Positions 17,959 to 26,155 of a DNA stretch of 64,000 nt are shown piece after piece. The position numbers and the translations under genes were made by a program. Within the stretch, counting starts at the first letter, position 1, and each line of letters begins with the position of its first letter. The notes beneath the pieces are model-generated. The model saw only the letters and a list, made by a program, of their open reading frames with translations, was not told the DNA's origin and ran no database searches. This stretch comes from Psychromonas aquimarina ATCC BAA-1526 (lineage in GTDB: Bacteria; Pseudomonadota; Gammaproteobacteria; Enterobacterales; Psychromonadaceae), in NCBI RefSeq assembly GCF_000428725.1, contig NZ_AUAM01000025.1, forward strand, positions 1 through 64,000. Reading direction: 5' to 3'.

Positions 17959-18894
17959 TTATACAATTGCTTTTTTATTTGGTGTAATTTCAATATGCCA
18001 ACAATTATTTGATTTGTTTGTCTCGTCAATATAGTGAGTTATATAGCCTGTTTTAGTTAAATGCTGAAGTGACTTAGAAAACTTATCTTTATTAAACTCT
18101 TTACCACAAACAGAGCGAGTAGAATTAACACCAATATCAATAATATTCATTGATTTATATGCTTCCGATGTAACACAGTGCTTAGACACTCGTTTTCCAA
18201 CTTGTAATAGTTCCAGAATTTTTGATTCCATTAAAGTAATCACAGCCTCTTTTGATAAACCAGAATTTTTCTCAAATACTTTTAAAATTTTGTCCCCTTC
18301 TCTTCCATAAAGCTTATATTGCTTACTCAAATTTACTTTCGCATTTCTATACATAATACTTGCTTGCTCTTTTGGCGTACGAAGTGTGCTTGATATTACA
18401 GCATGAGGCATCCCCGCATCTTTCAGTGCCATTTTTATTACTTTTTTACTATATTCGGATATGATTTTTGCAGACGGCTTGATGTCAGATTTATACGTAA
18501 CTTGATAATCGGTTAAATTATCAAGTCGATAAATTAACGGGGAAGTTACCTTAGGGGAGATAGACTGAATTAGCTTATCCCAGCTAATGTAATTTTTTTG
18601 ATGAGCTGCAATTCTTCCTTGATCAATAACCTTATAGTTCTTTGTTAACGCTCGAAATGTCGTTCCATTAGGATCAACTCGCCCATCTGGATTAGCGAGT
18701 TTAATTACATCACGTTGAAAACTATTAATTGCGCTTATTGTTATTCTTCCGCATTTCCCATCTGCTTGCAAAGAAGTTACAGGGGAAAATTTTGAGTAAT
18801 AACAGTTCAGCAATATTTGAATCAGCTTAACATCTGCACTTTGATTCAATCCCTTATTACCAACAGAACGTTCTATTGAAAGATGCACAATCAT
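17959..18894 (-). CDS. Peptidoglycan-binding protein with M15-like peptidase domain
   Basis: The product of about 311 residues has no signal peptide. Residues about 8-85 form a PG_binding_1-like domain (GLNQSADVKLIQILL, LQADGKCGRITISAINSFQ, ending GRVDPNGTTFRAL). The C-terminal part has the M15 pattern: an STLRTPKEQASIMY segment, SKHC followed by DIGVNST, and the final CWHIEI. Together these are consistent with S-x-H, D and W-H-x-E zinc and catalytic positions of D-Ala-type carboxypeptidases or endolysins. The ATG at 18894 has AAGGA only 2 bases before it, and a GTG at 18888 is better spaced. Adjacent IS256 debris fits an acquired gene. Confidence 0.65.
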   Translation of the reverse strand: MIVHLSIERSVGNKGLNQSADVKLIQILLNCYYSKFSPVTSLQADGKCGRITISAINSFQRDVIKLANPDGRVDPNGTTFRALTKNYKVIDQGRIAAHQKNYISWDKLIQSISPKVTSPLIYRLDNLTDYQVTYKSDIKPSAKIISEYSKKVIKMALKDAGMPHAVISSTLRTPKEQASIMYRNAKVNLSKQYKLYGREGDKILKVFEKNSGLSKEAVITLMESKILELLQVGKRVSKHCVTSEAYKSMNIIDIGVNSTRSVCGKEFNKDKFSKSLQHLTKTGYITHYIDETNKSNNCWHIEITPNKKAIV

Positions 18895-18968
18895 TATCCT
18901 TGATTTGTTTTGATGGCCGAGTATGCTAGTAACTGCACTCACACATGTCAACAAAAAGTTAAAAAAAG

Positions 18969-19230
18969 GTTTTTCATTGATTTCATCAGAGAGTGTGGTT
19001 TGATTTTTTTTAACCAGTTGAGGTTCAAAACTGCCGCTACGATCTCTTGGGGTATTAAGCTCAAAGCTCCCGACAGCTGACTTTACAGTTTTAGTGCTAG
19101 AGCCATTTTTCCGATTAGGCTGCTGGTCGTTATCCAGGTGTTGTTCGATCTCGGCTTGAAGTGCAGCTTCGGTTAACTGCTTGATAAGAGATGTGCGTAC
19201 ACCGTCTTTACCGTTAAAATTTTGAGGATC
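18969..19230 (-). pseudogene. IS256-family transposase remnant (N-terminal part)
   Basis: About 87 codons read NGKDGVRTSLIKQLTEAALQ, then a QHLDNDQQ segment and the GSFELNTPRDRSGSFEPQLV block that is diagnostic of the mutator/IS256 transposase N-terminal region. There is no start codon: an in-frame stop lies upstream. Homology ends after SDEINEK, where the sequence passes into the peptidase gene. The catalytic DDE part is missing, so this is a truncated relic. Confidence 0.85.
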
Positions 19231-19231
19231 T

Positions 19232-19269
19232 GGTCTTGCGTTTTGCCTTTAAGGGCAAAAGACAAGACC
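19232..19269. repeat. REP-like hairpin
   Basis: GGTCTTG-CG-TTTTGCC and the opposing GGCAAAA-GA-CAAGACC pair across a short TTTAAG centre, with GGGTCA next to it on the minus strand. The mirrored internal mismatch and flanking tetranucleotide resemble recombination hairpins mobilised by REP-associated tyrosine transposases. No such transposase is in the window. Confidence 0.55.
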
Positions 19270-19279
19270 TGACCCAAAT

Positions 19280-19312
19280 GGTTATTTTGTCCAGTTGATT
19301 AACTTGTTAAAC
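19280..19312 (-). repeat. Truncated attC-like site (attC3)
   Basis: The 103-codon ORF stop TAA lies within GTTTAAC (minus strand), a perfect RYYYAAC inverse core site, followed by AAGTTAATCAACTGGAC. The other half is absent, replaced by the REP-like hairpin and IS256 relic. The core is the complement of GTTAAAC, close to the sequence at the start of the same cassette (GTCTAAAC, 19645-19652). Confidence 0.55.
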
Positions 19313-19618
19313 ATTTTTTCGGAGTATATTTAGTAATTTATTAACATTGCCTTTGTTTTTACCCCAGTCAAAACACTGTAATGGAAAGACACATTTACTT
19401 GTAACCAATATAGAATTATTTGCAGTAAATTGTATATTGATATCCTCTCCCCATGACAGAGCATTTAGTCCACTTGAAAGACTGATAGATTCCGATGAAT
19501 CGTTTTTTACTTTCCAACCAGTTATTTTTATTGCACGATTAACAGTACTACGAATATCAAAGTCAGTATTATCAAAAGAATAGCTATCTTGAAATTGAGC
19601 AGGTAATCCAAATGCCAT
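19307..19618 (-). CDS. Hypothetical cassette protein, 103 residues
   Basis: A small soluble protein without a signal peptide, beginning MAFGLPAQFQDSYSF and ending in a lysine/asparagine-rich helix, NKGNVNKLLNILRKNV. An AGAGG ribosome site lies 6 bases before the ATG. I recognise no family. The gene sits between an attC-like site upstream and half an attC-like site that contains its stop codon. This is the anatomy of an integron gene cassette, whose products are usually of unknown function. Confidence 0.65.
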   Translation of the reverse strand: MAFGLPAQFQDSYSFDNTDFDIRSTVNRAIKITGWKVKNDSSESISLSSGLNALSWGEDINIQFTANNSILVTSKCVFPLQCFDWGKNKGNVNKLLNILRKNV

Positions 19619-19644
19619 GATACACCTCTATATTTACGATTAAT

Positions 19645-19755
19645 GTTTAGACGCCTTACTCACCGGCGAGTAAGTTGGTGCTGTTTTTGCTGCTTTTGGT
19701 TTTGAGCAAAAAACGCGACAACTGTATCGAGTCCGAGTGCAACAACTTGTTATGT
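19645..19755 (-). repeat. attC-like site 2
   Basis: On the minus strand the site begins ACATAAC, holding the stop codon of the 168-codon ORF, and ends GGCGTCTAAAC. Inside, AAGTTGTTGC and GCACCAACTT are complementary at 9 of 10 positions, and TTTTTGCT/AGCAAAAA close an inner stem. ACTCGCCGGTGAGT near the end is also self-complementary. Its opening core is the exact complement of GTTATGT, which differs by one base from the start of the same cassette (GCTATGT at attC1). Confidence 0.65.
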
Positions 19756-20256
19756 GCCTACTACTTCCATCAGGTATTTACGACCTTCTTTAGAGATATA
19801 GTGTTCACAACTACCGGATTCACCTGTAAACGAGTTCCCCATAATAAAACCAGGATGAGAAATTAAACCTTTTTCTAGTAATTTATCGGTATGATAATTC
19901 AACGTACCCAAATCGATATTTAGTTTTTCAGCTAATAACCTTTCATCTACGCCGTCTGTATTAGCGAATAGAACGTTTAGTAAACTAATCTGTATTTCAG
20001 GTAATTTTATAATCTGATTCGATTGCTCACTCAGTTGGTTTTCGTATTCCTTGAGCTTGTTTTCTAATTTCTCATTATCTTTCTTAAGTTGAGAGTTTTC
20101 TTTTTCAGAAAGATCGAGCTTAGTTTGTAATATTTCATATTTGTCATTTATTAGTGTGATCCGCTCCTTCAAGATGGTTGAAGAACCATGCTCATTTATC
20201 AGCTTTTCAAACATACTCAACATTTGATCTTTATCTCCATACTTTGAGTGGCACAT
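19750..20256 (-). CDS. Coiled-coil protein with C-terminal winged-helix-like domain
   Basis: The frame gives 168 residues. Residues about 30-95 are a charged coiled coil (repeated Lys/Glu/Leu heptads). The C-terminal 75 residues look like a winged helix: VDERLLAEKLNIDLGTLNYHTDKLLEKGLI, then a hydrophobic wing and HYISKEGRKYLMEV. This suggests a small regulator or DNA-binding protein. The ATG lies inside the attC1 core sequence, so translation may instead start at codon 12 or 15. Flanking attC-like sites mark it as an integron cassette gene. Confidence 0.65.
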   Translation of the reverse strand: MCHSKYGDKDQMLSMFEKLINEHGSSTILKERITLINDKYEILQTKLDLSEKENSQLKKDNEKLENKLKEYENQLSEQSNQIIKLPEIQISLLNVLFANTDGVDERLLAEKLNIDLGTLNYHTDKLLEKGLISHPGFIMGNSFTGESGSCEHYISKEGRKYLMEVVGT

Positions 20257-20345
20257 AGCGCCATTTTAAGCTGTAAATTATGGTGGGCTATAATCGCGCA
20301 GCGATGGCCCGCTGTAATTTGTCTGCTTAAAAATTCTTGTTAAGT
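20253..20345 (-). repeat. attC-like site 1
   Basis: On the minus strand the 93 bases begin ACTTAAC (a perfect RYYYAAC) and end GCGCTATGT, one base from the GTTRRRY-type end GTTATGT. TTTTAAGC/GCTTAAAA, AAATTA/TAATTT and GGGC/GCCC pair in order across a GCGCAGCG centre. The gaps between stems resemble the extrahelical spacers of attC sites. Confidence 0.7.
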
Positions 20346-20347
20346 TG

Positions 20348-20560
20348 CTATTGAGACGGACTGTTGCTTAGTGCTTTGCGAATAACTAAGAAATAGACAG
20401 CAAAGTAACCAAGCCAAGCAAAAAATATTGAAGACGCAACCCACATTACTTTATTGCTTCCTGATGCTTTTTTGGAAAATAAAGCCATAAATATTGGTAA
20501 TATAAAAACAGCAAAAATAATCACAATAATGATTAATTGCCAAATAGAAATTCCTCCCAT
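20348..20560 (-). CDS. Small two-helix membrane protein
   Basis: The 70-residue protein has two hydrophobic helices (about 5-27 and 38-60) separated by a KKASGSNK turn. It resembles the Imm_superinfect / PLDc_N-like group of small membrane proteins, where a FFAWLGY motif is typical. An AAGGA site lies 7 bases before the ATG. Its stop codon is 2 bases before attC-like site 1, so it is probably the first cassette of the short array. GTTAAAT at about 20614-20620 upstream on the minus strand may be the worn cassette start. Confidence 0.65.
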   Translation of the reverse strand: MGGISIWQLIIIVIIFAVFILPIFMALFSKKASGSNKVMWVASSIFFAWLGYFAVYFLVIRKALSNSPSQ

Positions 20561-21061
20561 AGTAAATCCTTTTAAACTTTATAACTCAGTAAAACCCACA
20601 CTCATTGAGAGCAATTTAACATCTTTTAGACGGAATAATTCCGTGTTTTCACAAGAAAGATACCCATCAAATATTCATAATAAAAATAAACTTTACATGT
20701 ATTAACACTACTTATCAAACGGTTATATTTTGTAATAGGATTTATCTATTGCAGAAAGGTGGAAAAGTTCCGTATTGGCGCTAGGAACATAGAATACAAT
20801 GCAAACAATGTATGTAGTCAGTGATTTTTTTGAAAAATGAAAGGTAGAGCGTACAAGACTCACTACTGGGAGTTATTAAGCGTAGATTTATCTGATTAAG
20901 TTGAGCCTGGCAGGCAGAAATGTATGAGCAGGTATAAGTCAGAAACAATAAAGGGGCTTAATCAGCCCCTTCAACATGCATTACATTCACAGGGGTTGAC
21001 CCCTATTTGTCCCCTTGAAAACTCAATTAAAATAAGTAATTGATTTTAAAGGAAAATATTG
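20561..21061. other. AT-rich intergenic region between cassette array and ybaB
   Basis: About 500 bases with the ybaB terminator at one end. AGGGGT-TG-ACCCCT at 20991-21004 is a REP-like palindrome. No open frame with a ribosome site was found. The region may be the decayed proximal end of the cassette array. Confidence 0.4.
20951..20971 (-). terminator. Intrinsic terminator of apt-dnaX-ybaB
   Basis: AAGGGGCT-GATTA-AGCCCCTT followed on the minus strand by TATTGTTTCT. It lies about 90 bases beyond the ybaB stop, the first stem with a T-rich tail. Confidence 0.75.
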
Positions 21062-21391
21062 CTAAAAAGGCATTTTAAAACCAGGAGGCAGATCCATGCC
21101 GCCAGTTAAACCGCTCATTTTACTCTTGTTAACTTCTTCAACACGACGTACTGCATCGTTCATTGCAGCAGCAATAAGATCTTCAAGCATCTCTTTGTCG
21201 TCTTCCATTAAGCTTTCATCAATTTCAACTTTACGTACATTGTGATTGCCTAATAAGGTGATTTTTACAAGACCGGCACCAGACTCACCCACTACTTCAG
21301 TATTAGCGATCTCTGCTTGTGCTTTCTGCATATTTGCCTGCATCTCTTGGGCTTTTTTCATTAAGTCGCCCATTCCAGCTTTATTAAACAT
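21062..21391 (-). CDS. ybaB: Nucleoid-associated protein YbaB/EbfC
   Basis: The 109-residue protein has the YbaB/EbfC layout: an N-terminal helix rich in Met, Lys and Gln ([18 protein letters not shown]), a central strand region and a C-terminal Gly/Met-rich tail ([17 protein letters not shown]). It binds DNA as a dimer with tweezers-like arms. It follows dnaX in the normal order, but recR, the usual next gene, is missing here. Confidence 0.95.
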   Translation of the reverse strand: MFNKAGMGDLMKKAQEMQANMQKAQAEIANTEVVGESGAGLVKITLLGNHNVRKVEIDESLMEDDKEMLEDLIAAAMNDAVRRVEEVNKSKMSGLTGGMDLPPGFKMPF

Positions 21392-21438
21392 ATTGTCTCT
21401 CTTTATCTTAAAAATTACTATTTACGAGTGTGATCTGA

Positions 21439-23904
21439 TTATAACGGTATGATGCTATTTTCATAGATCTTTGCACCATAATCGCGTACGAAAGTTTGTA
21501 TATTTACATCTTCTTTTATTGAACGTTTAGCATTATCTAAATACTGCTGAAAAATTGCCAGTTCAGATTCAAATGCAGTCAGCTCACCGGGCACATCCCC
21601 TACTTCAATATACATGCTGACCTGTTCACCAAAATGGGCTTTTAGTTGAGCTTGTAACTGTTCACATAGATTACTGTCATTAAGAAGATGCTGCTGATCA
21701 GCTTTTAAGGTTAAAATTATCTGCTGATCAACTCTTTTCATAACACTGTTTTTAGCCAGCAGCTTAACCAGTCCGAACAGATTCATCTGCTGAATCGCCA
21801 GAGACCAGGGATCGGTTAATTTATCTTCAACATATTTTGCAACATCAATTTCAGGTAATTCTATCTGCTCGTCAGTAAAAAACGGTGTTTCAGAAAAATC
21901 TTCGGCAGAGCTGCTGCCTAGCGGCTGAGCAGGAGCACTAGGCTCTGCTGGAGCAGCCTGGGGATGAACAGGACTGCTGGAAATCGCTGTAGTCTCCTGC
22001 AGATCAACAGGCATATCTGCGGCAAACGGCGGAGCTGAGCTTTCAAAACTGCCAGATTCCGCACTTATCTCATCCTGATAAGCATCAAGCGGCGGCAGCT
22101 GCTCATCATTCATCCAGCTGTCTTGACTCTGTGCCGGCTGGGCGGCTGTCACGGCAGCCGGAACTTGCGGCAGCGTTTCTACAGCGGCTTTTTTTTCTGC
22201 GACAACATGCTGGCGGCTCTGCTCAAGCGGCTGAGACGTCTGTGCAGCGTTTAACTCCTGCTTAACAGCGGTTTCCGGTTTACTTGTTGTCGCCTGTAAC
22301 TTTTTTACTTCTTCTCGCTTTAATCTATGGCTTCGCAGCATATTTCGAGAATGCGTGATATTTTTAAGCGGCGTACTTTGCACAGGCTCCGCAGCAGGTC
22401 TTAGCGTTTCCTGCGTATATTGATCGGACTGTTCAGGCACTGCAGCTGACGGCGGCATAATATCTGCGGCTCTCTGCTCTAACTGCGGCTGAGCTGTTAC
22501 AGAAGACGGAACTGCAGGTGCCTGTTCAGGCATCACGGGTGATACTGGAGCAGGGCTGACAGGCTCGGGATTTAACTGCTCGACGGCGGCGGGCTTCACG
22601 GGCATCTGTTTGGGCATTAACGGCGATACCGGAGCCGGACTGACAGGCTCGGGCTTTAACTGCTCGACGGCGGCTGGCTCCACAGGCATCTGGTCAGGTA
22701 TTACCTGTGCTGCCGGAGCCGGACTGACCGGCACTGAGTTTAACTGCTCGACGGCAGCGGAGTTAACTGTTCCCTGTTGAGGAGAAGCGGCAGGCAGCTC
22801 AAGCTGATTTTCATCCAAAGTAATATAATTTGCCGGCTTAAAGGCAAGCAGGCGCATTACGGTCATTTCCAGCGCAATTTTACCATTCGGTGCAAACTCA
22901 TAATCTTTATAACCCTGCACCGCTATCTGATAATAAAGCTGTACTTCTTCGGGGCTTAAACGCTCTGCTAATAACTGTACTGCCGTCTTTTCGCTGACAT
23001 TGGCCGCACTGCGCATCTGCTCAAGTGCGATTTCATGGCATAAGCTTGCCAGCTCCTGATGAAGGCTGGCAAAGTCTGCTCCCAGGTGGACAAATTCTTC
23101 TATTTTTTGAAATACTTTCTGCACATTACCCGAGGCGATAAAATGAAGCAGATAATGCAGGTGACTGTTATCTATCGTGCCGAGCATCTTTAATACCGAC
23201 TGATGCTCAATATTTCCAGAGCCGAATGCTAAAGCCTGATCTGTCAGACTCAAGGCATCACGCATACTGCCGTCAGCGGCTTTGGCGATCACCGCCAGGG
23301 CGGCATGTTCAAAAGAGGCCTGTTCGTGCTGCAGAATATGCACCAGCTGGTTTTCAATCTCCTGCGGTAAAATCGCTTTTAAATGAAATTGTAAACAACG
23401 CGATAAAACCGTAATCGGCAGTTTTTGCGGATCCGTTGTTGCTAAAAGAAACTTCACATATTCCGGCGGCTCTTCTAAGGTCTTTAACAGGGCATTAAAA
23501 CTATGCTTAGAAAGCATATGTACTTCATCGATTAAATAAACCTTATAACGCCCCTGCGCCGGTTTATACTGTACGTTATCAAGTAGTTCGCGCGTATCAT
23601 CGACTTTTGTACGCGAAGCCGCATCGATTTCCAGTAAATCAACAAAACGTCCCTGGTCAATTGCCTGACAGTTTACACACTGCCCGCAAGGTGTTGCGGT
23701 AACCCCCTGCTCACAATTAAGACTTTTTGCCAGAATTCGAGCAATTGTAGTTTTACCAACACCTCGAGTACCGCTGAACAGATAAGCATGATGCAGCCTG
23801 TTTTGTGCCAGACCGTTTGATAAAGCTGTTAATACATGCTGCTGACCAACCACTTCCTGAAAGTTACGAGGCCGCCATTTTCGTGCTAAAACTTGATAAC
23901 TCAC
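21439..23904 (-). CDS. dnaX: DNA polymerase III subunits tau (and gamma)
   Basis: This is the clamp-loader ATPase of the replicase, 821 residues. AAA+ motifs are in place: GTRGVGKTTIAR (Walker A), four cysteines of the zinc module within CEQGVTATPCGQCVNC, LIDEVHML (Walker B) and SRCLQF (sensor/arginine finger). Residues about 380-690 are a Pro/Ala/Gln/Glu-rich linker with three 28-residue repeats around PAAVEQL. The C-terminal domain binds polymerase and DnaB. An in-frame A-AAA-AAG heptamer at 22300-22306 should give a gamma form of 541 residues. The apt stop is 5 bases upstream. Confidence 0.96.
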   Translation of the reverse strand: MSYQVLARKWRPRNFQEVVGQQHVLTALSNGLAQNRLHHAYLFSGTRGVGKTTIARILAKSLNCEQGVTATPCGQCVNCQAIDQGRFVDLLEIDAASRTKVDDTRELLDNVQYKPAQGRYKVYLIDEVHMLSKHSFNALLKTLEEPPEYVKFLLATTDPQKLPITVLSRCLQFHLKAILPQEIENQLVHILQHEQASFEHAALAVIAKAADGSMRDALSLTDQALAFGSGNIEHQSVLKMLGTIDNSHLHYLLHFIASGNVQKVFQKIEEFVHLGADFASLHQELASLCHEIALEQMRSAANVSEKTAVQLLAERLSPEEVQLYYQIAVQGYKDYEFAPNGKIALEMTVMRLLAFKPANYITLDENQLELPAASPQQGTVNSAAVEQLNSVPVSPAPAAQVIPDQMPVEPAAVEQLKPEPVSPAPVSPLMPKQMPVKPAAVEQLNPEPVSPAPVSPVMPEQAPAVPSSVTAQPQLEQRAADIMPPSAAVPEQSDQYTQETLRPAAEPVQSTPLKNITHSRNMLRSHRLKREEVKKLQATTSKPETAVKQELNAAQTSQPLEQSRQHVVAEKKAAVETLPQVPAAVTAAQPAQSQDSWMNDEQLPPLDAYQDEISAESGSFESSAPPFAADMPVDLQETTAISSSPVHPQAAPAEPSAPAQPLGSSSAEDFSETPFFTDEQIELPEIDVAKYVEDKLTDPWSLAIQQMNLFGLVKLLAKNSVMKRVDQQIILTLKADQQHLLNDSNLCEQLQAQLKAHFGEQVSMYIEVGDVPGELTAFESELAIFQQYLDNAKRSIKEDVNIQTFVRDYGAKIYENSIIPL
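22280..22306 (-). promoter_or_regulatory. Candidate -1 ribosomal frameshift signal in dnaX
   Basis: Codons GTA-AAA-AAG contain A-AAA-AAG in the correct phase (22306-22300), the same heptamer that makes gamma in E. coli. The -1 frame then reads six codons (VTGDNK) to a TAA at 22282-22280. A purine-rich GCGAGAAGAAG lies just upstream as a weak internal Shine-Dalgarno. No strong downstream hairpin is evident. Confidence 0.65.
22500..22770 (-). repeat. Three 84-bp tandem repeats within dnaX
   Basis: The GCTCGACGGC mark recurs at 22578, 22662 and 22746, exactly 84 bases apart. It encodes 28-residue units of the type PAAVEQL followed by Pro/Val/Ser-rich sequence. They lie in the flexible tau linker after the frameshift-independent AAA+ part, so length changes should be tolerated. 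Confidence 0.85.
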
Positions 23905-23909
23905 TAAAT

Positions 23910-24455
23910 TTACTCGCCTTCAAATTCAACTAAAGAAAAATGCGGTACGTCCAGCGCGTCTAATTTTTTAGCACCTTTTAATCCTGGTAACTCAATCACA
24001 AAAGCGGATTCAATAACGAGTCCGCCTGAACGCTGAATTAATTTCACTGAAGCTTCAGCCGTTCCGCCGGTTGCTAACAAGTCATCAACTAAAATAACCG
24101 TATCCCCTTCCTGAATCGCATCATGGTGGATCTGCAGGGTATCTGTTCCGTATTCCAGTGCATAACTTTCCTGAATCGTATCACGCGGCAGTTTTCCAGG
24201 TTTACGTACAGGGACGAATCCAGCACCGATTGCAGCCGCCAGCGGCGCACCGAAAATAAAGCCGCGGGCTTCAGTACCCACTACCTTATCAATATTTTTA
24301 CCTTTATAGCGTTCAACAAATAGATTAATTGTTGCCGCAAACGCATCACCATGCTCGATTAAACTGGTGACATCTCTGAAGATAATGCCTGGAAGCGGGT
24401 AATCGGGAATACTTTTAATGTTGTTTTTTATTAGCTGCAGTGTGCTTGATGTCAT
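23910..24455 (-). CDS. apt: Adenine phosphoribosyltransferase
   Basis: This enzyme salvages adenine by transferring phosphoribose from PRPP to make AMP. The 181 residues match the family. The PRPP-binding loop [16 protein letters not shown] is intact. The [14 protein letters not shown] segment and the flexible [17 protein letters not shown] loop are also present. It starts the apt-dnaX-ybaB operon, as in E. coli. Confidence 0.96.
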   Translation of the reverse strand: MTSSTLQLIKNNIKSIPDYPLPGIIFRDVTSLIEHGDAFAATINLFVERYKGKNIDKVVGTEARGFIFGAPLAAAIGAGFVPVRKPGKLPRDTIQESYALEYGTDTLQIHHDAIQEGDTVILVDDLLATGGTAEASVKLIQRSGGLVIESAFVIELPGLKGAKKLDALDVPHFSLVEFEGE

Positions 24456-24657
24456 CAGTCATTACTCTTATTGAAATTGTATGCGCTAAGGGTAAATAGT
24501 TGCATGATTATGTGCAAGCAGTTGTCTCAACTATTCGCAGTTGAGCAGGTTAAAATCAGAAATATTCCTCTATTTTCTATATAAATTGATTTTTACATAA
24601 ATAACAGAGGAATATTTGGGGGTAATAAATAGACAGTGTGTACTCACAATAAGTACT

Positions 24658-24822
24658 TTAATGGAAGATATGTTCAACAACTTGATCTGCGACGCTTAAT
24701 GAAAATCCTTTTTTCATAACATAATTTTTCGATGCTTTACGGGCAAGTTCCCGCAAATGATTATTTAATACCATATGGTCAAAAACATCGTGTAATGTCA
24801 GCTCTATCTGCTCTATGCTCAT
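24658..24822 (-). CDS. Small hypothetical protein, 54 residues
   Basis: I chose the internal ATG at 24822 (MSIEQIELTLHDVF), since GGAGAGG lies about 4-7 bases before it. The longer frame from 24876 has no site. The predicted protein is a helix-rich, charged 54-residue chain with no signal peptide or membrane segment. I recognise no family. It stands alone between apt and dusC. Confidence 0.5.
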   Translation of the reverse strand: MSIEQIELTLHDVFDHMVLNNHLRELARKASKNYVMKKGFSLSVADQVVEHIFH

Positions 24823-25085
24823 TTTGCCTCTCCATTGAAAGTTCATCTGAAAATAGTAACCAGAGCTTACAGACAAGTAATCACACTGCTTATCTGCAAG
24901 TCATTACAACCTTAGCCGCACATCACGCAAAAGACAATATTTTGACAAAACCATGCTTTTACAGTGGTTTTACTGCATCTTATTCATTGTTAAGCGCTTT
25001 TCTTATTTACCCGCAGATCTCTTCTTTTCTCATCAATACAAGAAAGAAAAACTGTGAAGTTCCTCACAGCTAAATATATGTACAA

Positions 25086-26024
25086 CTAAGCATTCTCAGC
25101 ACTTAATACCTTGATAATGTCACTGGTAGACTTGATAGAACGGACTTTAACAAACAGATCTTCCCCTTCGCTGTACTGCATCGCAATGTAGCGCAGCCAC
25201 TGCTTGATCCGCTGCGGGTAGTATCTTTCTTTTGAGCCCGTCGTTTCAAAATCACTATATTTAAGCAGCTGCTGTGTAACCTCATGCCACGGCATTTTAG
25301 TTTCACCTTTTAAAACTCTTGCTAAATTCGGGACAGCCACAGCGCCGCGGCCGATCATCACATCTTCACAACCGCTTATCTCTTTACACTTTATGTAATC
25401 AGTCCTGCTCCATATTTCGCCATTGGCAATAACAGGAATATCAATGCAGTCTTTAATCAGCTTAATATACTGCCAGTGTGCAGGCGGCTTATAGCCCTCT
25501 TCTTTGGTTCTGGCATGAACTGTCAGTTCTTTAGCACCGGCATCACGAATTGCCTGTGCAATCTCAACACAGCGGCTTTTGCAGTCCCAGCCGAGGCGAA
25601 TTTTTGCAGACAAAATCTGATCATCGGGAACTGCTCCCCTGACCTCTTTAACAATCTGATAGATAAGCTCCGGCTCTTTTAATAATGAAGCACCGCCAAG
25701 ATTTTTATTTACCGTGCGTGCCGGGCAGCCGAAATTCAAATCTAGCCCCTGTGAGCCCATGGACACAGCACGGTAGGCATTTTCAGCCATCCAGTCAGGA
25801 TCCTGTCCTAAAAGCTGTACTCTTACCGGCACACCTGCTTCTGTTTTACTACCGTTATGCAGTTCCGGGCACATGCGCCGGAATACTTTTCGCGGTAATA
25901 ACTGATCAACAATACGAATAAACTCACTAACGCACATATCATAACCGCCAATATCAGTCAGCAGATTACGCATAAAGGCGTCAGCAACACCTTCCATAGG
26001 TGCCAGTATAACTCTCACAAACAT
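25086..26024 (-). CDS. dusC: tRNA-dihydrouridine(16) synthase
   Basis: This FMN-dependent enzyme reduces U16 in the D loop of tRNA. The 312-residue sequence follows E. coli DusC: LAPMEGVADAFMRNLL at the N-terminus, then a CVSEFIRIVDQLLP segment. The catalytic cysteine sits in DLNFGCPARTVN, and the flavin-site motifs VHARTKEEGY, VIANGEI and VMIGRGA follow in order. The TEFVRVVDQLLP-like segment separates DusC from DusA and DusB. It is monocistronic. Confidence 0.93.
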   Translation of the reverse strand: MFVRVILAPMEGVADAFMRNLLTDIGGYDMCVSEFIRIVDQLLPRKVFRRMCPELHNGSKTEAGVPVRVQLLGQDPDWMAENAYRAVSMGSQGLDLNFGCPARTVNKNLGGASLLKEPELIYQIVKEVRGAVPDDQILSAKIRLGWDCKSRCVEIAQAIRDAGAKELTVHARTKEEGYKPPAHWQYIKLIKDCIDIPVIANGEIWSRTDYIKCKEISGCEDVMIGRGAVAVPNLARVLKGETKMPWHEVTQQLLKYSDFETTGSKERYYPQRIKQWLRYIAMQYSEGEDLFVKVRSIKSTSDIIKVLSAENA

Positions 26025-26155
26025 TTCCTTTAATTTAAGGCATCAGCACCTTTTCGCAGCGCAGTATAACTGCTGCTTGGTCAATTCGATAATAGAAATT
26101 ATTCACAGGCGATAATTACAATGAAGAGAAGAGATAAGTTTAAAACAGTAGAAGG

